From the NCBI GenBank assembly GCA_028023455.1, contig JAQFVV010000014.1:3537336-3601335 (forward strand): 64,000 nt of DNA. The letters are read 5' to 3'. Position 1 is the stretch's first letter. Each line of letters opens with the position of its first letter. The stretch is from Epiperipatus broadwayi. Its lineage: Eukaryota; Onychophora; Udeonychophora; Euonychophora; Peripatidae. The notes beneath the pieces are model-generated. The model made no database searches, was not told where the DNA came from, and worked only from the letters and a program-made list of their open reading frames with translations. This document shows positions 10,963-23,500 of the stretch, piece after piece. The translations under genes and the position numbers were made by a program.

Positions 10963-12569
10963 ATTTACAATTACCTTTAAGTATTTAGCTTCATAATCCA
11001 TTATCCATCAAAGGGCATTTAAATATTTAGCATTGATAATAAATAATGCATTTCTTTAAATATATTTAAGCACTGAATACAAATTCATAGTTTGTTACAC
11101 ACAACAATTTAATTAATTTGAACAGATGTTATGATTTTACTCAAAGAATTAGCATTCATTACTTCTTTAATTTGAGATATATAATTAATCTATTCATTTA
11201 TAGTCTTTCATCCATGATACCAGTACTTCTGATCATATCTCTGAAAAAACAAATAAATTATCATCCATAACAAAGTGATTTCCATTATTTTTTGAATCAA
11301 ACCTCGTTTCTCTAAGGACAAGTTTATGGAGGCATATTTGAGTTGAAAAATTAGTGTTTAAAGTATTTCCTTACATAATTAAAGACAAAATAAATTTACA
11401 CTATTGAGACTTAATATTCACATTTTCTTGAAGTATAAATAAAATAATTATTTTGCAATATTTTGAAAATAAACATCAGCAACTTATTCGAAATTAATAA
11501 ATATAAATTTCCAATTATATCAGCTATTTAATATTACTTCCAATTGAAGAAGTCCAGAAACTTGGTGGTACTACTGTATGAAGAATTTGGTACTCTTATT
11601 AATAGCATGTGTAAGCATATGAAATAATGAAACTGTGATGATTGGATGGTTTTATACTTATCCTGTCAATAGGATAATCATGACTCTGGTTTTTGAAAAG
11701 TCAAAGACATCAAAATATATAGATGCTGAACTGAATTCAGATTTATATGACTATACAAGCAAATGAGTTTGGGTTGGAAACATTATGGTCTTTTCATCTT
11801 GGGGTCCTAGCTTTATAGCTAACCAAATAGATAAAAGGTGCCACTGGAGGGTTGTATTAGATTGTAAAATCTAGGTGCAGTGTTCTCAAATCTAAAGCTC
11901 TTACTGATGAAATTCACAAGCTAGAAAGTAGTCTGGGGTTGTTGGATGAGTAGGCACTAAATAAGGATTTTATGCACAAACGTTCCTGTATTCATTGATT
12001 ATGAAGACTTGCACTTGATGGCACAACTGTATAAAGAGTTTAATATTTTTATTAAGATTTCATATTACTGAAAAAAATGCATCTTCAACAAATGTATAAA
12101 CACGGTGTTTTCAGCAATCAAAAGATCAAGCATTGCTAAAAAACTGCATGTTATTTTCTGTTTTTAAAAAACTATTAAATCTGATCTTTAACAATCTCTA
12201 AAATTATAGATCATTTTTATTATAACAAATATCTGCTCCAAACAGCAATGTCATAGATATGTACTAATTCTCTATAACAATTAGGTACATAAACATAAGT
12301 TCAATCCTATAAGTTTGTGATTCCTTCCTATCAATGGGAAAGCTTCATTATATTAGTCATATTTCTTCATAAACATATTGATAGAAGTCTGATCAAAGTA
12401 GAATCATATTCTTTCATTAATTTCTAGCTTAAAACTGTATACTAATCACATAATTTTTAATGGTAAATTATGTAATGGAAAATCACCCAATAATGTAATA
12501 TTTTAAATTGTTTTATCTCATAGTATAAAAACTTAAAATACTAATAAAGATAAATTTTTTTTTACATTA
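10963..12569. other. AT-rich interval with a less AT-rich patch (about 11540-11990)
   Basis: The patch at 11540-11990 has more balanced composition and looks like a decayed mobile element. A segment near 11561-11590 (GGTACTACTGTATG core) matches an arm of the foldback element at 30483-30609. No open frame of substance. Confidence 0.4.
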
Positions 12570-12844
12570 ATTAAATTCTTTTATTGACTATGCACTAAAA
12601 ATAAAATAATTGCTTTTTCAACCACAATTGGAGTTGTTAGATTTAACTTAAAATAAAAGCATTAGGGTGTGTGCATCCAGAAATAAATTAAATCAATCCC
12701 TTGTTATAAAAAATATGGATTGTCTTAATTAATTTCTGGACCCTCATGCTTTTATTTCATGTTAAATCTAAAAACTCCAATAGTAGTTGAAGAAGCAATT
12801 ATTTTATTTATCTTTTTAATGCAAACTCAATAAAAGTATTTAAT
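12570..12844. mobile_element. Foldback (MITE-like) element, 275 bp
   Basis: Left arm from 12570 and right arm to 12844 are imperfect complements over about 115 bp each. Outer ends are ATTAAAT-CTTTTATTGA and its complement; inner blocks around GGAGTT-TTAGATTTAAC and AATAAAAGCAT-AGGGT pair across a loop of about 45 bp. No coding sequence, and the target duplication is unclear. Confidence 0.75.
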
Positions 12845-13314
12845 ATAAACATTTTTTATCTCTATTATTTTTAAGTTTTTAGTATTGGAACAGTGAATGA
12901 AAATGTAAAATTATATTGTAACTTTAAATTGACTGGAAACTTATAGTTATTGTATATTTTTTACTAGATATTTCTGATATAAGTTAAAATGTATATTCTT
13001 TATGTATATATCATATATAGTATATGTACATACTGATACATGGGTGAATATTGTAAATGAACTTCATTTAATACATATAATTTTACTTTATATCAATATC
13101 ACACATATATGTAAGTCATTAGATATTTTTGCAGCAAGTCAATATATATATATTCATATTCTTAATGTTATATGAATTCCTATTTTATACTCTTAATGTT
13201 TTTTTTAGTATGTGTACATAGCTGGCTATTTTCAAATATGGACTCTAATATATTTATTTCACAGAGAGTGGTACTGAATTTCTTAACCATGTGGGATAAT
13301 TTAATATTTGGATT
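12845..13314. other. AT-rich spacer
   Basis: Contains only AT-rich DNA and short TA runs; nothing recognised. Confidence 0.5.
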
Positions 13315-13551
13315 ATTATAATTATATATGTATAATAAATCAGAAATTAAGTTTTTTTATTTAAATTGAAATATTTATTTTTATTTTAAACAGTTGTTTT
13401 TTAAAAAAAAAATGCTAAAGCAAAAAATCATGACTGTTTTAAATAATTGTTCTAGTTTACTTTTTATTAAAACAATTGTCATAAAATAAAAATAAAATAA
13501 TTTTAAATATAAAACTTAGTTTCTTATTTATTATACATATATAATTATAAT
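13315..13551. mobile_element. Foldback element, about 237 bp
   Basis: The outer block TATAATTATATATGTATAAT (about 13317-13336) is mirrored at about 13530-13550. The arms continue through an AATCAGAAATTAAGTTTT-like block and a TTTATTTTTATTTTA block toward a centre near 13435. AT-rich arms make exact ends uncertain. Confidence 0.6.
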
Positions 13552-15030
13552 TGCAAACAGCCAGTCTGGGAATAGGGATTTTCAGAAAAGCTTGTTAAAA
13601 GCTATTCATGCTCATTATATAATTATGTACAAATACTAAATATGATATGTACATTAAAGTGTAAAATGGTTTAATAAATGTTAGTAAATTGAAAGAATAA
13701 AAAATGTGAACTGCCCTCTCATGATCATTATTTAAAACAAATGAAAATTCTAAGAATAATTGTTAACTGCAAAATGTGAAATTATTGAATATTTTTCATA
13801 TTTTTCCCATCCTCTGTTCCATATCTATTAAACTAGTTGATACACTGACAAGATAAGTGTTTTAAATGAATAAGGGTGATATAAATTAATTATATATCAA
13901 ATTTCAAGCAATTTAATTGAATTAAATATATTAAATCTTGATTTAAAAATTTCATTCTAACTTGAAAAAGAACAAAAGTTAACAAACAAATTTTTCAAAA
14001 TCAATAAAAGCATTTAAAAAAGACACTCATTCTCAAAAGATACATTTAATTGAAGCTATCTTAATAAGAACCTCAAGTTAAATAATAATTAAGAGGAGAT
14101 TGTTATATTATTTAAGAACCAAAATTCCAGAGCATGCTCTGGCTTTAAATAGATTTATTAATATTACTAAATATATAACAAATTGGTTGATAAACATTAA
14201 ATTGTTGGTTCTAATGCATGAATGGAATCTTATTATTTAATCATTTATTATCTTGAAATTAAAACTAGTTTGTGGACATGTTTTAGAAAGCATATTTATC
14301 AATATATAAAAAAATATATATCTAAATCTAATTATCAACTTAATTCTGTTTTTGTCATGAGAAAATTCTGAACACAATTGTTATTATCAGAAAATTAATA
14401 TTATATTTAATGAATCAGTTGACAAGAAAAGAAATCTTAAGGAAGCCATTTTTGTTGTTAAATAATGTTTTTTTATTTTATTTTAATAATTGATTTTCAT
14501 AAGTCTGACATATAGCTCCAAAAATATGTTGGCTGTTAACATTTTATGAAATATTTACCCTGTTTAACACATTATTATATGGACATTTGTTATTAATATT
14601 TAGTTATACAATTCTCAAAGATTATGAAAAATATGATTTACCAATCAAAGCAACTTATATTTAAAGAGAGAGAAAAAAAAACACATATTGAATTCATGAA
14701 AGCTGTTGAAAAACTAATCCCATTCATTTAATAATAATGCATAAATTTAGCAGATGAATGATCTCTTCACAGTTACAATTAATTCATAATAGTGCTAAAT
14801 GTTAGCTGCTATTTAATATGATAGAATATCTATTTTAATAATAATATATATCTTAAAAAGGAATATAATGATTCTATAGCTGCAGATAATATGATGAATT
14901 ATGTCAGTTCATATCAGGATATGGAAGAATAAGTAGATATAATTGATAGCTTCCATGTATAAAAAATATTGGAGAAAACCCTCATAATCTTCAGCATAAT
15001 AAATATAGTGTGTAGCTTAATTTTAACTTA
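13552..15030. other. AT-rich sequence
   Basis: No coding sequence or confident repeat seen. Confidence 0.5.
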
Positions 15031-15033
15031 TGT

Positions 15034-15106
<73 letters not shown>
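15031..15106. repeat. (TA)n tract with an internal perfect palindrome
   Basis: TGTTAC, (TA)n, GTAACA (15031-15078) forms a complete palindrome, followed by a second (TA)n run to 15106. Such tracts can extrude as cruciforms and are often length-polymorphic. Confidence 0.85.
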
Positions 15107-15108
<2 letters not shown>

Positions 15109-15144
15109 AGGGTAATAATGCTCAAGGTTAAATGGGTTTATATG

Positions 15145-15322
15145 TAACCATTAAAAACCAGTCAACACTTAGGCAATTCTAATATAGATAACAATCAAAA
15201 ATCTCAAACTGTTGCCAAGGCAACCTTTATTGTTAAAAAGAGGTTGCCTTGACAACAGTTTGAAATTGTTGGTTGTTATCTACATTGGGATTGCCTAAGA
15301 GTTGATTGATTTTTAATGGTTA
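15145..15322. mobile_element. Foldback element, 178 bp
   Basis: The ends TAACCATTAAAAA (15145) and its complement at 15310-15322 begin arms of about 80 bp. They pair through blocks such as AACTGTTG-CAAGGCAACC and GGTTGCCTTG-CAACAGTT, leaving a loop of about 18 bp (15224-15241). TA lies immediately outside on the right, compatible with a TA-targeting MITE, but the left flank is not a clean TA duplication. Confidence 0.75.
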
Positions 15323-15528
15323 TATATATATATATATGTATCAATAAGCAACTAATATATACATTGAAATGAATGTATTCATGGGCATATAATGTTTTAT
15401 AAATCATGTTTTTGGGAGCAATAGTGTTTAATAAAAAAAAATTGATATTTAGACAAGATAATACCTGCCTGAAGCAAGTAAAAAAAACCCAGTAATAATC
15501 ATGAGGTTGTAGCAGAGAGATAATTGTA

Positions 15529-15783
15529 TTATCTAGATTGACATAAATTTGGTATTGTTTTTAAATTGTCATTCATTTGTGTGAGGAAACTCTTCCATAC
15601 AATCAGTAATTTTATTGATTCATCAGGATTTGTTAAAGCAATTTGTTTTTTAAATAGCCTCTCTAAATATTCCCTGATAATGGTTGTTACATGTGGATAT
15701 AATTGTAGTATTTGATAAATCTGCCAATGGTCAGTGTTTATAGGTGTATCTGCATCTTCATATAATTTGTTGCAAAATTGATA
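15529..15783 (-). CDS. Unidentified open frame of about 84 codons, no start codon
   Basis: I do not recognise this protein. On the minus strand a frame is open from 15783 to the TAA at 15529-15531. It contains segments such as YEDADTPINTDHWQIYQIL, YPHVTTIIREYLERLFKKQ, and LLIVWKSFLTQMNDNL. The mix of Trp, acidic, basic and hydrophobic residues in helical spacing is unlike the low-complexity chance frames elsewhere in the window. No ATG opens it, no poly-pyrimidine splice acceptor precedes it, and it ends in a stop. It could be a terminal exon, a processed pseudogene fragment, or part of a transposase. An AG at about 15759 inside the frame is a possible but weak acceptor. Confidence 0.4.
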   Translation of the reverse strand, partial: YQFCNKLYEDADTPINTDHWQIYQILQLYPHVTTIIREYLERLFKKQIALTNPDESIKLLIVWKSFLTQMNDNLKTIPNLCQSR

Positions 15784-15864
15784 TTAATATAATTTACAAA
15801 TAGTAAATAGAATGCTGATATGTATGTCAAAGTGATGATTTTAATTAGTATGGCATTTAGTCAT

Positions 15865-15920
15865 TTATAGTTAAAATCTGTAAAGCACATGTGCAACAGC
15901 CTAATGCTGTTTAAATATTA
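15865..15920 (+). repeat. Solo arm of the foldback family found complete at 35823-35930
   Basis: Shares TTATAGTTAAAATC, GCACATGTGCAACAG and AATGCTGTTTAAATATTA with the right arm of the 35.8-kb palindrome. The matching left arm is missing. Confidence 0.75.
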
Positions 15921-17333
15921 TAGTATGGCATTATAAAATTTCTTTTACATGCATAATGAGAGTATATGCTATTGATGGTAGATAAAACAATTATATATCT
16001 GGATTTTATATTTTAATTAGTTTCTCTTTATTCAAGATAAATGTGTTTGTGTTTAACTATTTAAATACTTGCTACATGCAGTTTAGAATAGTAAAGTATT
16101 GGGCACAAGAACTAAAGGATCCAAAATAAATGCTGCATAAAAAAATCTCCATTCGGTTAACTGATTAAAATTGTTGTATTCTGTCTGTGTTTAGAATGCA
16201 TATGAATCCAACAGTCCTTCAGCAACTAACCAAATGATTATTATTAGTGAAGGATTTCATAATGCAGTTTAATATTTATATGAACTTAGAATAAAACTTT
16301 TCTGAAATTAACAATAACAAATATCATATCAATAAGCACTAAATTTTCCTGCAGGCACTACCTGATGGTTACTAAGTTCCAAATTAAGCATAGAAAAATA
16401 GTTACATTGAATAAAATAGACTGTAATTCAAAACAGTGTAACAAGAAATAAAAATAAAATTAAACAAGTTAAGATGTTATTAAAATTCTTATTAATCTGT
16501 TTTATGTTTTCAAAATGAAACCTTTTTAATTGACTATATACAAAATTAAAATACCATTTTCATCTGCTTGATTTAAAACTTTGTAATTCCCAGGTGATAT
16601 CTTATGACCTAGCATTAAATTTGCCAGCAGCACTACATGGGAGTACCAAAATTCCAAATCAATCAGATGAAAAAATTATATTCTAAAATAATTTGTTTAA
16701 ACAAAATTTATATTTCTTTCACACTTACTACAAACTATTGGATTACTCTTTCAATGGCATAATTTTGTAATATTAATTTTGTATGTATACTTTTTTTTTT
16801 GCTACGAAAAACACTAATTTATTTTTATAGTTTTATTAATTAAATTTCCAATGTCTTAACCTCTTTATATATTTATCTTCTTCAGGGTTTGAGAAACTAT
16901 TTTAAAACAAATAGTTAAATGCTATCTCATTATTTTAAACGTAGAAAAAGTTTAATTTTATAATGAAGTCCAAGGAATCCCTAAAAATATTTTTGAGTTT
17001 ATAATTAACATTAATCATGTAGAATATTAGATATTTGTTATGAAATGATTTTTGAAAAACTCCTTTATATCTTTCATCAAGAATACCATTCAATAAATAT
17101 TATTACTTAGAACGTTTGGCAATTGATTTACTTAGTACCAAATGTCTTGGTGTCATTGCTCATTAGACCGCTTCATTTCAATTGGAAATTCAATAACTAT
17201 TTCTAAATTCAAACGGTTGTCCATTGATATAATCAACATGAGCACACATATCCCATCTAAAACAGTATTGCACAACAAAATATATTTGCGGTTAAATAGT
17301 TTTCGCATCATTTTTTAAAAAAATACTTTCAAG
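15921..17333. other. AT-rich interval with two related short repeats
   Basis: Segments at about 16340-16400 and 16608-16665 resemble each other (AGCA-TAAATTT-CC, GCA-GCACTAC, and a final TTCCAAAT block), suggesting two old copies of one short repeat. Nothing else recognised. Confidence 0.4.
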
Positions 17334-17347
17334 GAAATGATCAAATT

Positions 17348-17442
17348 GTGAAGCGTTGGTGGCCTAGCGGTTAGCATAGCTGCCTTCCAAGCAGCTGGCC
17401 CGGGTTCGCTTCCCGGTCAACGCTTTGACATATATATAAAAT
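17348..17442 (+). mobile_element. tRNA-Gly-type short retroposon with 14-bp target-site duplications
   Basis: A tRNA-like head (17353-17424) is followed by TTGACA and an A/T-only tail. The whole is flanked by the identical 14-mer GAAATGATCAAATT at 17334-17347 and 17443-17456. That flanking repeat is the signature of LINE-mediated insertion. The same layout (tRNA head, then T-or-A plus TGACA, then an A/T tail, then duplication) is found at 45435-45541, so this is a dispersed family rather than an ordinary tRNA gene. Confidence 0.85.
17353..17424 (+). tRNA. tRNA-Gly (anticodon TCC), probably retroposed
   Basis: 72 nt forming a cloverleaf. The acceptor stem GCGTTGG pairs with TCAACGC (one G-T). 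The anticodon stem is GCTGC/GCAGC with loop CTTCCAA, giving anticodon TCC. The T stem is CCGGG/CCCGG with loop TTCGCTT. The A box TGGCCTAGCGG fits consensus. In the B box the normally invariant A58 is C, which should weaken folding and TFIIIC binding. The discriminator base is T and only three T residues follow, so no normal Pol III terminator. Together with the flanking duplications this argues for a SINE head or retropseudogene rather than a working gene. Confidence 0.8.
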
Positions 17443-17456
17443 GAAATGATCAAATT

Positions 17457-19211
17457 TAACTTTTGGAAGCAAATTTTCATAGGAGTAAAAAAAAAGAAAA
17501 ACTTTTTAACAAAGTACCGTAATAAATATATTTGCGCTCAAAAATTTAAAATATTTTTGTTTTTTTATAATTTAATTTATATTTATATAAAACAAACTCG
17601 ATAATTATATCTATAGTTGTAAGTGTAAACGAAGAAAGAAAGCGAGAAGAAAAAATGTTAACATTAGCCAAGATATTTGATCATATTAAATTATTTGATA
17701 ATAGAATTAATGGTAACTACAATCATAAATTTTGATTATCAGCAATATTTTCATTTATATATAAATATACACATACTGTAGAAAGTGTATATATAAATAT
17801 ATAGGCATACATAAATATATATTAGTTTCAAAAGGCTTTATTGAACTATATAAGTTTACAAAACAATACATACATATATATTATCTCTAAAACATTACGA
17901 GTTTAATAAGCAAATTATTTATATGCACACATGTAAATTAAATATTACTGCAAAACAAAGATAATTTCAAAGTATAATGAGTTTCAAGAATTCATACATT
18001 ATTATTTGAATTATGGATTTTTAAAATATTCTAACATATTCAGAAATAAATGTATAACTTCTAGGTAGAAAAAAATAAATAAATGATATGAATATTATAA
18101 TGTATAATAATTCTTTAGCAGATTAATTCAAAATATTTTATTTCCCAAACATATGCTTTTTTAAATATAAAATTATGGAAAATCATACAGTTTGATATAA
18201 TTATATCTCTGGTGATTGTTTTATTTCTCAATGGTATTAAAAACACTTAAGTTTTCATTCCATTTATCCATACTTATGTAAGTATACATGCATATATCTA
18301 CATATATATTTTTCCTGAATATTTATATAAATTATTCTTTTTATATATAGAGAATATACATAAATTAAGATTAGAATTACATAAATTAGATAAATATATT
18401 TATAGAGAAAATAATTATATTATCTGTAATTCAGTATTAGATGTTTTATTTTGTTACAAATATTTGTATGCTTATATATATATATATACGCGCGCACACA
18501 CCCACAAATATTTAGTGATGATTAATCTTTTAAACATAATATGCAAAGAGGTTACTTTTAAAATGCATTTTGATAAGTTTATATAATATTTTTTAGAATT
18601 AATTAAAATCTATAAAAGTAAAATAATAGCTTTCTTCGTGTTTCTTTTTTTACGAATGCAAAACATAAAAATTAGTTTTTATATTTGTACTTTAACAAAT
18701 GAAAACTGAAAATTTGTATTATTTTCAAAGTCAAAAATTATAATATACAATACAATACAGATATATTTTCTTTTACATTTATTACTTAAAAGTTTTACAA
18801 TCCTTAACGAAACATTCCCTAATAAATTCATAAAATGTTATCTAATCTAATTTTTAACTCCACATTTCACAATACTAGACTTCATAAAAAAAAAAAAAAA
18901 TAGATAAAATTAAAAAGATTGACAGACCCATAACCCCAGCTGATATTTTTGCAGCTATTTGGAGTCTAATCACTTATAAATATTTACTATGAATATAGAT
19001 TATGATTCAAATATGATCGACATTTGATATATAATATCATCTATTTTGTTTTTTCCCCTACTCTTTTTGTCTTTAACAATACATGCAAATAATATTTAAT
19101 GTTAAATATTTTATCATATATATCTCATAAAATTTTATATAGTAAACTAAATAAAGTTAATTTTAAATTAAAAAAAAAATTTAAGATATTATTAACAACA
19201 ACAATAATACT
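17457..19211. other. AT-rich interval
   Basis: Several short TA and A-rich runs; a (TA)n-CGCGCG-(CA)n mixed microsatellite at about 18474-18502. No gene seen. Confidence 0.5.
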
Positions 19212-19330
19212 ATTCATATGGTATGATTGTTGAAGAGTTCATAAGAAGTTCGAACTCTGGAAATGATAGTGCTGGGTTGCAATCTATGGATCTTCAGCAT
19301 CAGAGTCTGCCAGTCTACAATGCATCAAAC
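19212..19330 (-). mobile_element. Copy of dispersed tRNA-related SINE (family S), decayed
   Basis: Read on the minus strand it has GGCAGACTCTG, a B-box-like GATTGCAACCCAGC, CTATCATTTC, GAACTTCTTATGAACTC and AACAAT near the 3' end. These blocks recur in the same order at 24569-24702, 41790-41944 and 43795-43935. The tail motif GCCATTCAATTA is only weakly kept here. Confidence 0.6.
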
Positions 19331-21339
19331 TACAGAGAGCTATTTTCCCTGACCACATTATTTAATATTCAAAAACACACATGATTTTACACTTATTATT
19401 TAATATATGTGCACACATACAAATATATTTGTCAGTCATTTATTGTCAAGAATATCTCAATTATTATCCAAAATGATATTAACCAAACTTCCCTATCATT
19501 AGCTTTCATCTATTTTCAAACTTTCCCTTCTATTATTTTTCGTATTTAGTTTTTATCTTAGTAAATATCCAATCACATTCTTTTTGAATATTTATTTTTA
19601 ATATGTTCTTCTTAATAACTTTTACATTTGAAATTTTATTAGGCATTCCACTCAAAACCTTATCTTCAAAGCAAGTGATAGCCAAATTTTAGGACATCGT
19701 GACCTTCTAGCCCATATAATAAAATCTTTTATATCATTTTACCGTTTTAATAATTGGCCAAAACATAAGATTATTACTCCTACATGTAATGCCAAATTTC
19801 ACCATGCACACTTTAATCACATGATTAAATCATCAGATTTGAATGAAATTACAATTATAAAAATATTGTTACTCATAGAAAAAAAAAACAGTTTAATTAA
19901 TTATTATAAATGTTTGTGTTTGATAATAATAAATATATTCATTTTTAATTAAAGTTTAAAATCAATATCTGGGCTAAAAATGATAGCAATTATTTTCATT
20001 TTACTCTCTCAGAAAAATATGAGGTCATGATATGCTATTATTAGTGTGTGTGTATATATAAAAATACATATTACATTTTTTTATTGAAAAACATTTTTTC
20101 TAATCTTTTTCAATCGCAGGATTTTTGCTAAATCCAAAATTAAAAAAAAAAAAGTGATAGGAAAACCACTCATATGATTAGAAGCAATAATCTTCTATAG
20201 ATGAGATTCACAAATAGAAAGAGATAGTGGAAATATATATATTAACAAATTTACTTTGTAAATTCTTATATTTTTTACAAACCACTTAATTACAATAATC
20301 AATTTTCAAAAATATTAAAATGATTATTAATTTTAAAAAAAATTAAATTAGAAATTATTACATTTCAATTAACATTAAACTTCAATTTTAATAAAATTCA
20401 AATATATTTATAATATATTTGGTAGTTGCATGATAATCTCTACTTTTTACATATTTCATATATAATTAAAGGAGTTTGAATCCAGATTTTCGAGTTCCCT
20501 TGAAATCCCCTCTAATTATATCTAGCTTAAGTATATTTATTGTACTTCTATTTAAATATTACATTTCATATGCATAACATGCGCACATAACAATGATGTA
20601 AAAAATTTATTATTTTATGGGAATGATCAGAATTCTAATCTTAAGATTCTAAAATAAATTATGCTAAGATGTGGCAGGATATTGCAAGGTACTACAATCA
20701 ATGTTAAACAAGCATCATTATTTGATTGTAGAACTCTATTGCCTAATAGTATTTTAATTTTTTTTATAATGAAACACGTGAATGCCTAGTTATTCTAAAT
20801 TGGTTTCGTACAGAGAATTTAATATACAAAACACACACACACATATATATATAATTAAAGAGGATTTGATCACAGACTTTCAAGCTCCTATAGCTTAAGT
20901 ATATATACTATATTTGTAGTTCAATATTATATATATATATATATGCACAAATGTACATTCATATAAGTAAATATATAGTTCTTTGTATATTTCTCCAGTT
21001 AGCACTAGGCAATTAGATTTTCTATATATGTGGTATTATTATGTGTGTATTTAAAACGTATTAAAAAAAAAAATTATTTATCCTGTCTTTGCAGATAAAT
21101 TTGACCACTTAATTTCGATGTTAATTACATCTCGGGTAATTTTTTTTTTTTCTTATTTGCAGTTGTTTAAATATATATTTTTATACATCTTGATGAACCA
21201 GAATAAGATGGGTCTAATTCTTATCAGACCATTGCTAAACAATTGTTAATAACTGACATTGTATTAATAGATATTTTTAGAAATAGGTGGAACTATAGTT
21301 CTGATTTCTCCAATTAGTATTATGCAGATAGATTATATT
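19331..21339. other. AT-rich interval with an old repeat pair
   Basis: Segments 20459-20565 and 20850-20935 share TATAATTAAAG, a GA-rich core, and TAGCTTAAGTATAT followed by a T-rich block, so they are two copies of one unknown repeat. A second weak pair is at about 20989-21030 and 21306-21345 (TTTCTCCARTTAG, then AGATT). Confidence 0.45.
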
Positions 21340-22840
21340 ATAACGGTCGGGCGAAACTCTTTCCCTCTCTGCCATACCAGGGTGCCACTAGGCTATTAGA
21401 TCCTAGAAAATTTATAAAACAGGCAGATACGTATAGATAAGATTCAACTTTTATTGACCGATAGCCCTAGTCACTAGCTGAGCTTAAAATACCCCTCTAT
21501 TTATTTAAAAATTCTCTAACTCTTGATTCTTTAAAAAAATATTAATAAAAATATATAAAAATAAATTACTGCCACAATTAATAAAAAAAAAACATTTTTA
21601 TTATTATGCATGCACATTAAAAGAAAAATTCTGGAAACTAAATAAATTTAATTTATATCGTTTGCACAGATGGATGAATTTAAGATTTAATATAATTTCA
21701 ATATTTTGTTAAACGTAAATGTTCACGTTCAAAAACAATGCCAGATTACTGATATACCAATGTGATTAATGCAAAATGAGGATGTTAGCATAAAAACCAT
21801 GCTGACAGGAAAATGCATCTGTAGCATGATATTATTTAAGAAAGAATGATCCTCGTCCAGTACAGAAGTGTGCACGTCTGGTGAGGTAATCATTTGGAAT
21901 ATATAATTAGACATGCTCCATAATGGGGGATTGTGGTCTTTGCCATCTTACTATCACCAACCACAGTGTAAGGAGATCAATGGGTTAGGAAATACACCTA
22001 CATCCATTGGCAATATGATGGCTATACTTTTGGGCCATGCATTCAGTTGGGTACTATGTCCTGTATGCTAACGCTGCACAATGGAATGAGAATCCAATGC
22101 GCCTTCCCGAGACTACCTTAATATAAAACATCCATACATTCCTCTACCCACTTAAACTAACATAATCTTACAAATCTATATAGCCATTTATGTTTATTTT
22201 AAATTATTAATTTGAGAGAAATTATGAGAATGGAAATAATAATAATAGCAAACATATTAAAAGAAAATAGAACAAATAATTTACATTTCTGCTTAATCAG
22301 ATAAGAGAGTATGACTTAGGTACCGATTAGATATAGTATTTGAAAAATTCTTTTTTAGATTATAAAATTCATACTTTCTGTGGCTGTAGGTTTATTTGAA
22401 GTCCCTCTTGGTGGTCCATGATGAGTCACACAACTCTGGATTGACATCCATTTTTATTAATATTGTTTTCAGGAAGACCAGTCCATTGTTGGCTGCTTTT
22501 TCAAAAACCATAGCTCTGGAGGTCGCCTCAGCTGATGCAAATATGGAAAATTAATTTGTTGCATGACCCTTACATTTTGAGGTCCACCAATATATGTAAA
22601 TATGTTTAAATTATGTAATCAACAAGAGTAATATCAAAGACCAAAACTCCACTTACCTTTTATATCATTTTGAATTCCTTATCATCAAATTGCAGGATCG
22701 ATCTTGCCTGGCTTCATGCTGATCTTATTGGCGATGATGATTTTCTCGGTGGACCATGTGTTTATTTTCATTGCTTATTGGGCAGTTTACTTTTTAATGG
22801 GAACATAAGGTTTTATTACTAGGAATTTTTTAATTGATCT
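21340..22840. other. GC-elevated island with possible exon remnants
   Basis: Clearly richer in G+C than its surroundings, especially 21340-21480, 21730-22120, 22380-22560 and 22690-22800. A 61-codon minus frame occupies 21729-21914. On the plus strand TTGTTTTCAG (ending near 22472) precedes a frame reading KTSPLLAAFSKTIALEVASA, and AAATTGCAG (ending near 22695) precedes two overlapping open frames. I cannot identify any of these. The island could be decayed exons, an old retrocopy or mobile-element remains. Confidence 0.35.
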
Positions 22841-23500
22841 CGTATCTGACTGATTGGTTAAATGCCCTCAAGAGCCTGTTTGCTATCATGTCATTAATTT
22901 CAATAGAAAATCATTTGCATTCTAAGATTTAAAATTTCTAAATAGAAAATCAAATTAAAAATAATTTGTAAATAGAAAATAATTATCATTTCTTTTTTTT
23001 TTATATTATTTTTTTAAAAAATATCTTATCTTTAGATTTTTCCATACTTTAATAATTTTCCATCTGTGCAATTTTCTATATATTGTTTTAAATAAAATCA
23101 TTAACTTTTATATTTATTTATCGATACTTTTACAATATATATATGGAATTATTGACTATTTGGTGTATATTAAAAGGCAGTATAAGAATACCATTCAGAA
23201 ATTATTTATTTTGCTTTTGGAGTTTAAATTTAGATAATCTAATTTGGCATATTAATATCTTGTTCTTATTTGGAGTTGCTTAAATATAGATGCCCTTATT
23301 TTCTTGGCAAAGAGAAACTATGTGGATAATATGTTAGAATATTTCCATCATTTAACATTAAATGTTGAATGTCTAGAAAATTTTTAACTTTACTAAATTT
23401 TTTCCAAATACAAACAACTATTAGTAATAACACACAAATAGACAATACAAGTTAGTAGACTACACAATGTCTCAAGTCATATAATTCTCCATTCTTCTTC
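22841..23500. other. AT-rich spacer
   Basis: No supported feature. Confidence 0.5.

Noticed and set aside
21729-21914. 61-codon minus-strand frame in the GC-elevated island
   Set aside because: Plausible composition but no identifiable family, and stops close on both sides; mentioned only as part of the island.
22696-22760. C2-domain-like reading (HADLIGDDDFLGG)
   Set aside because: A short match in one of two overlapping open frames with no supporting sequence on either side; too weak to report as a gene.
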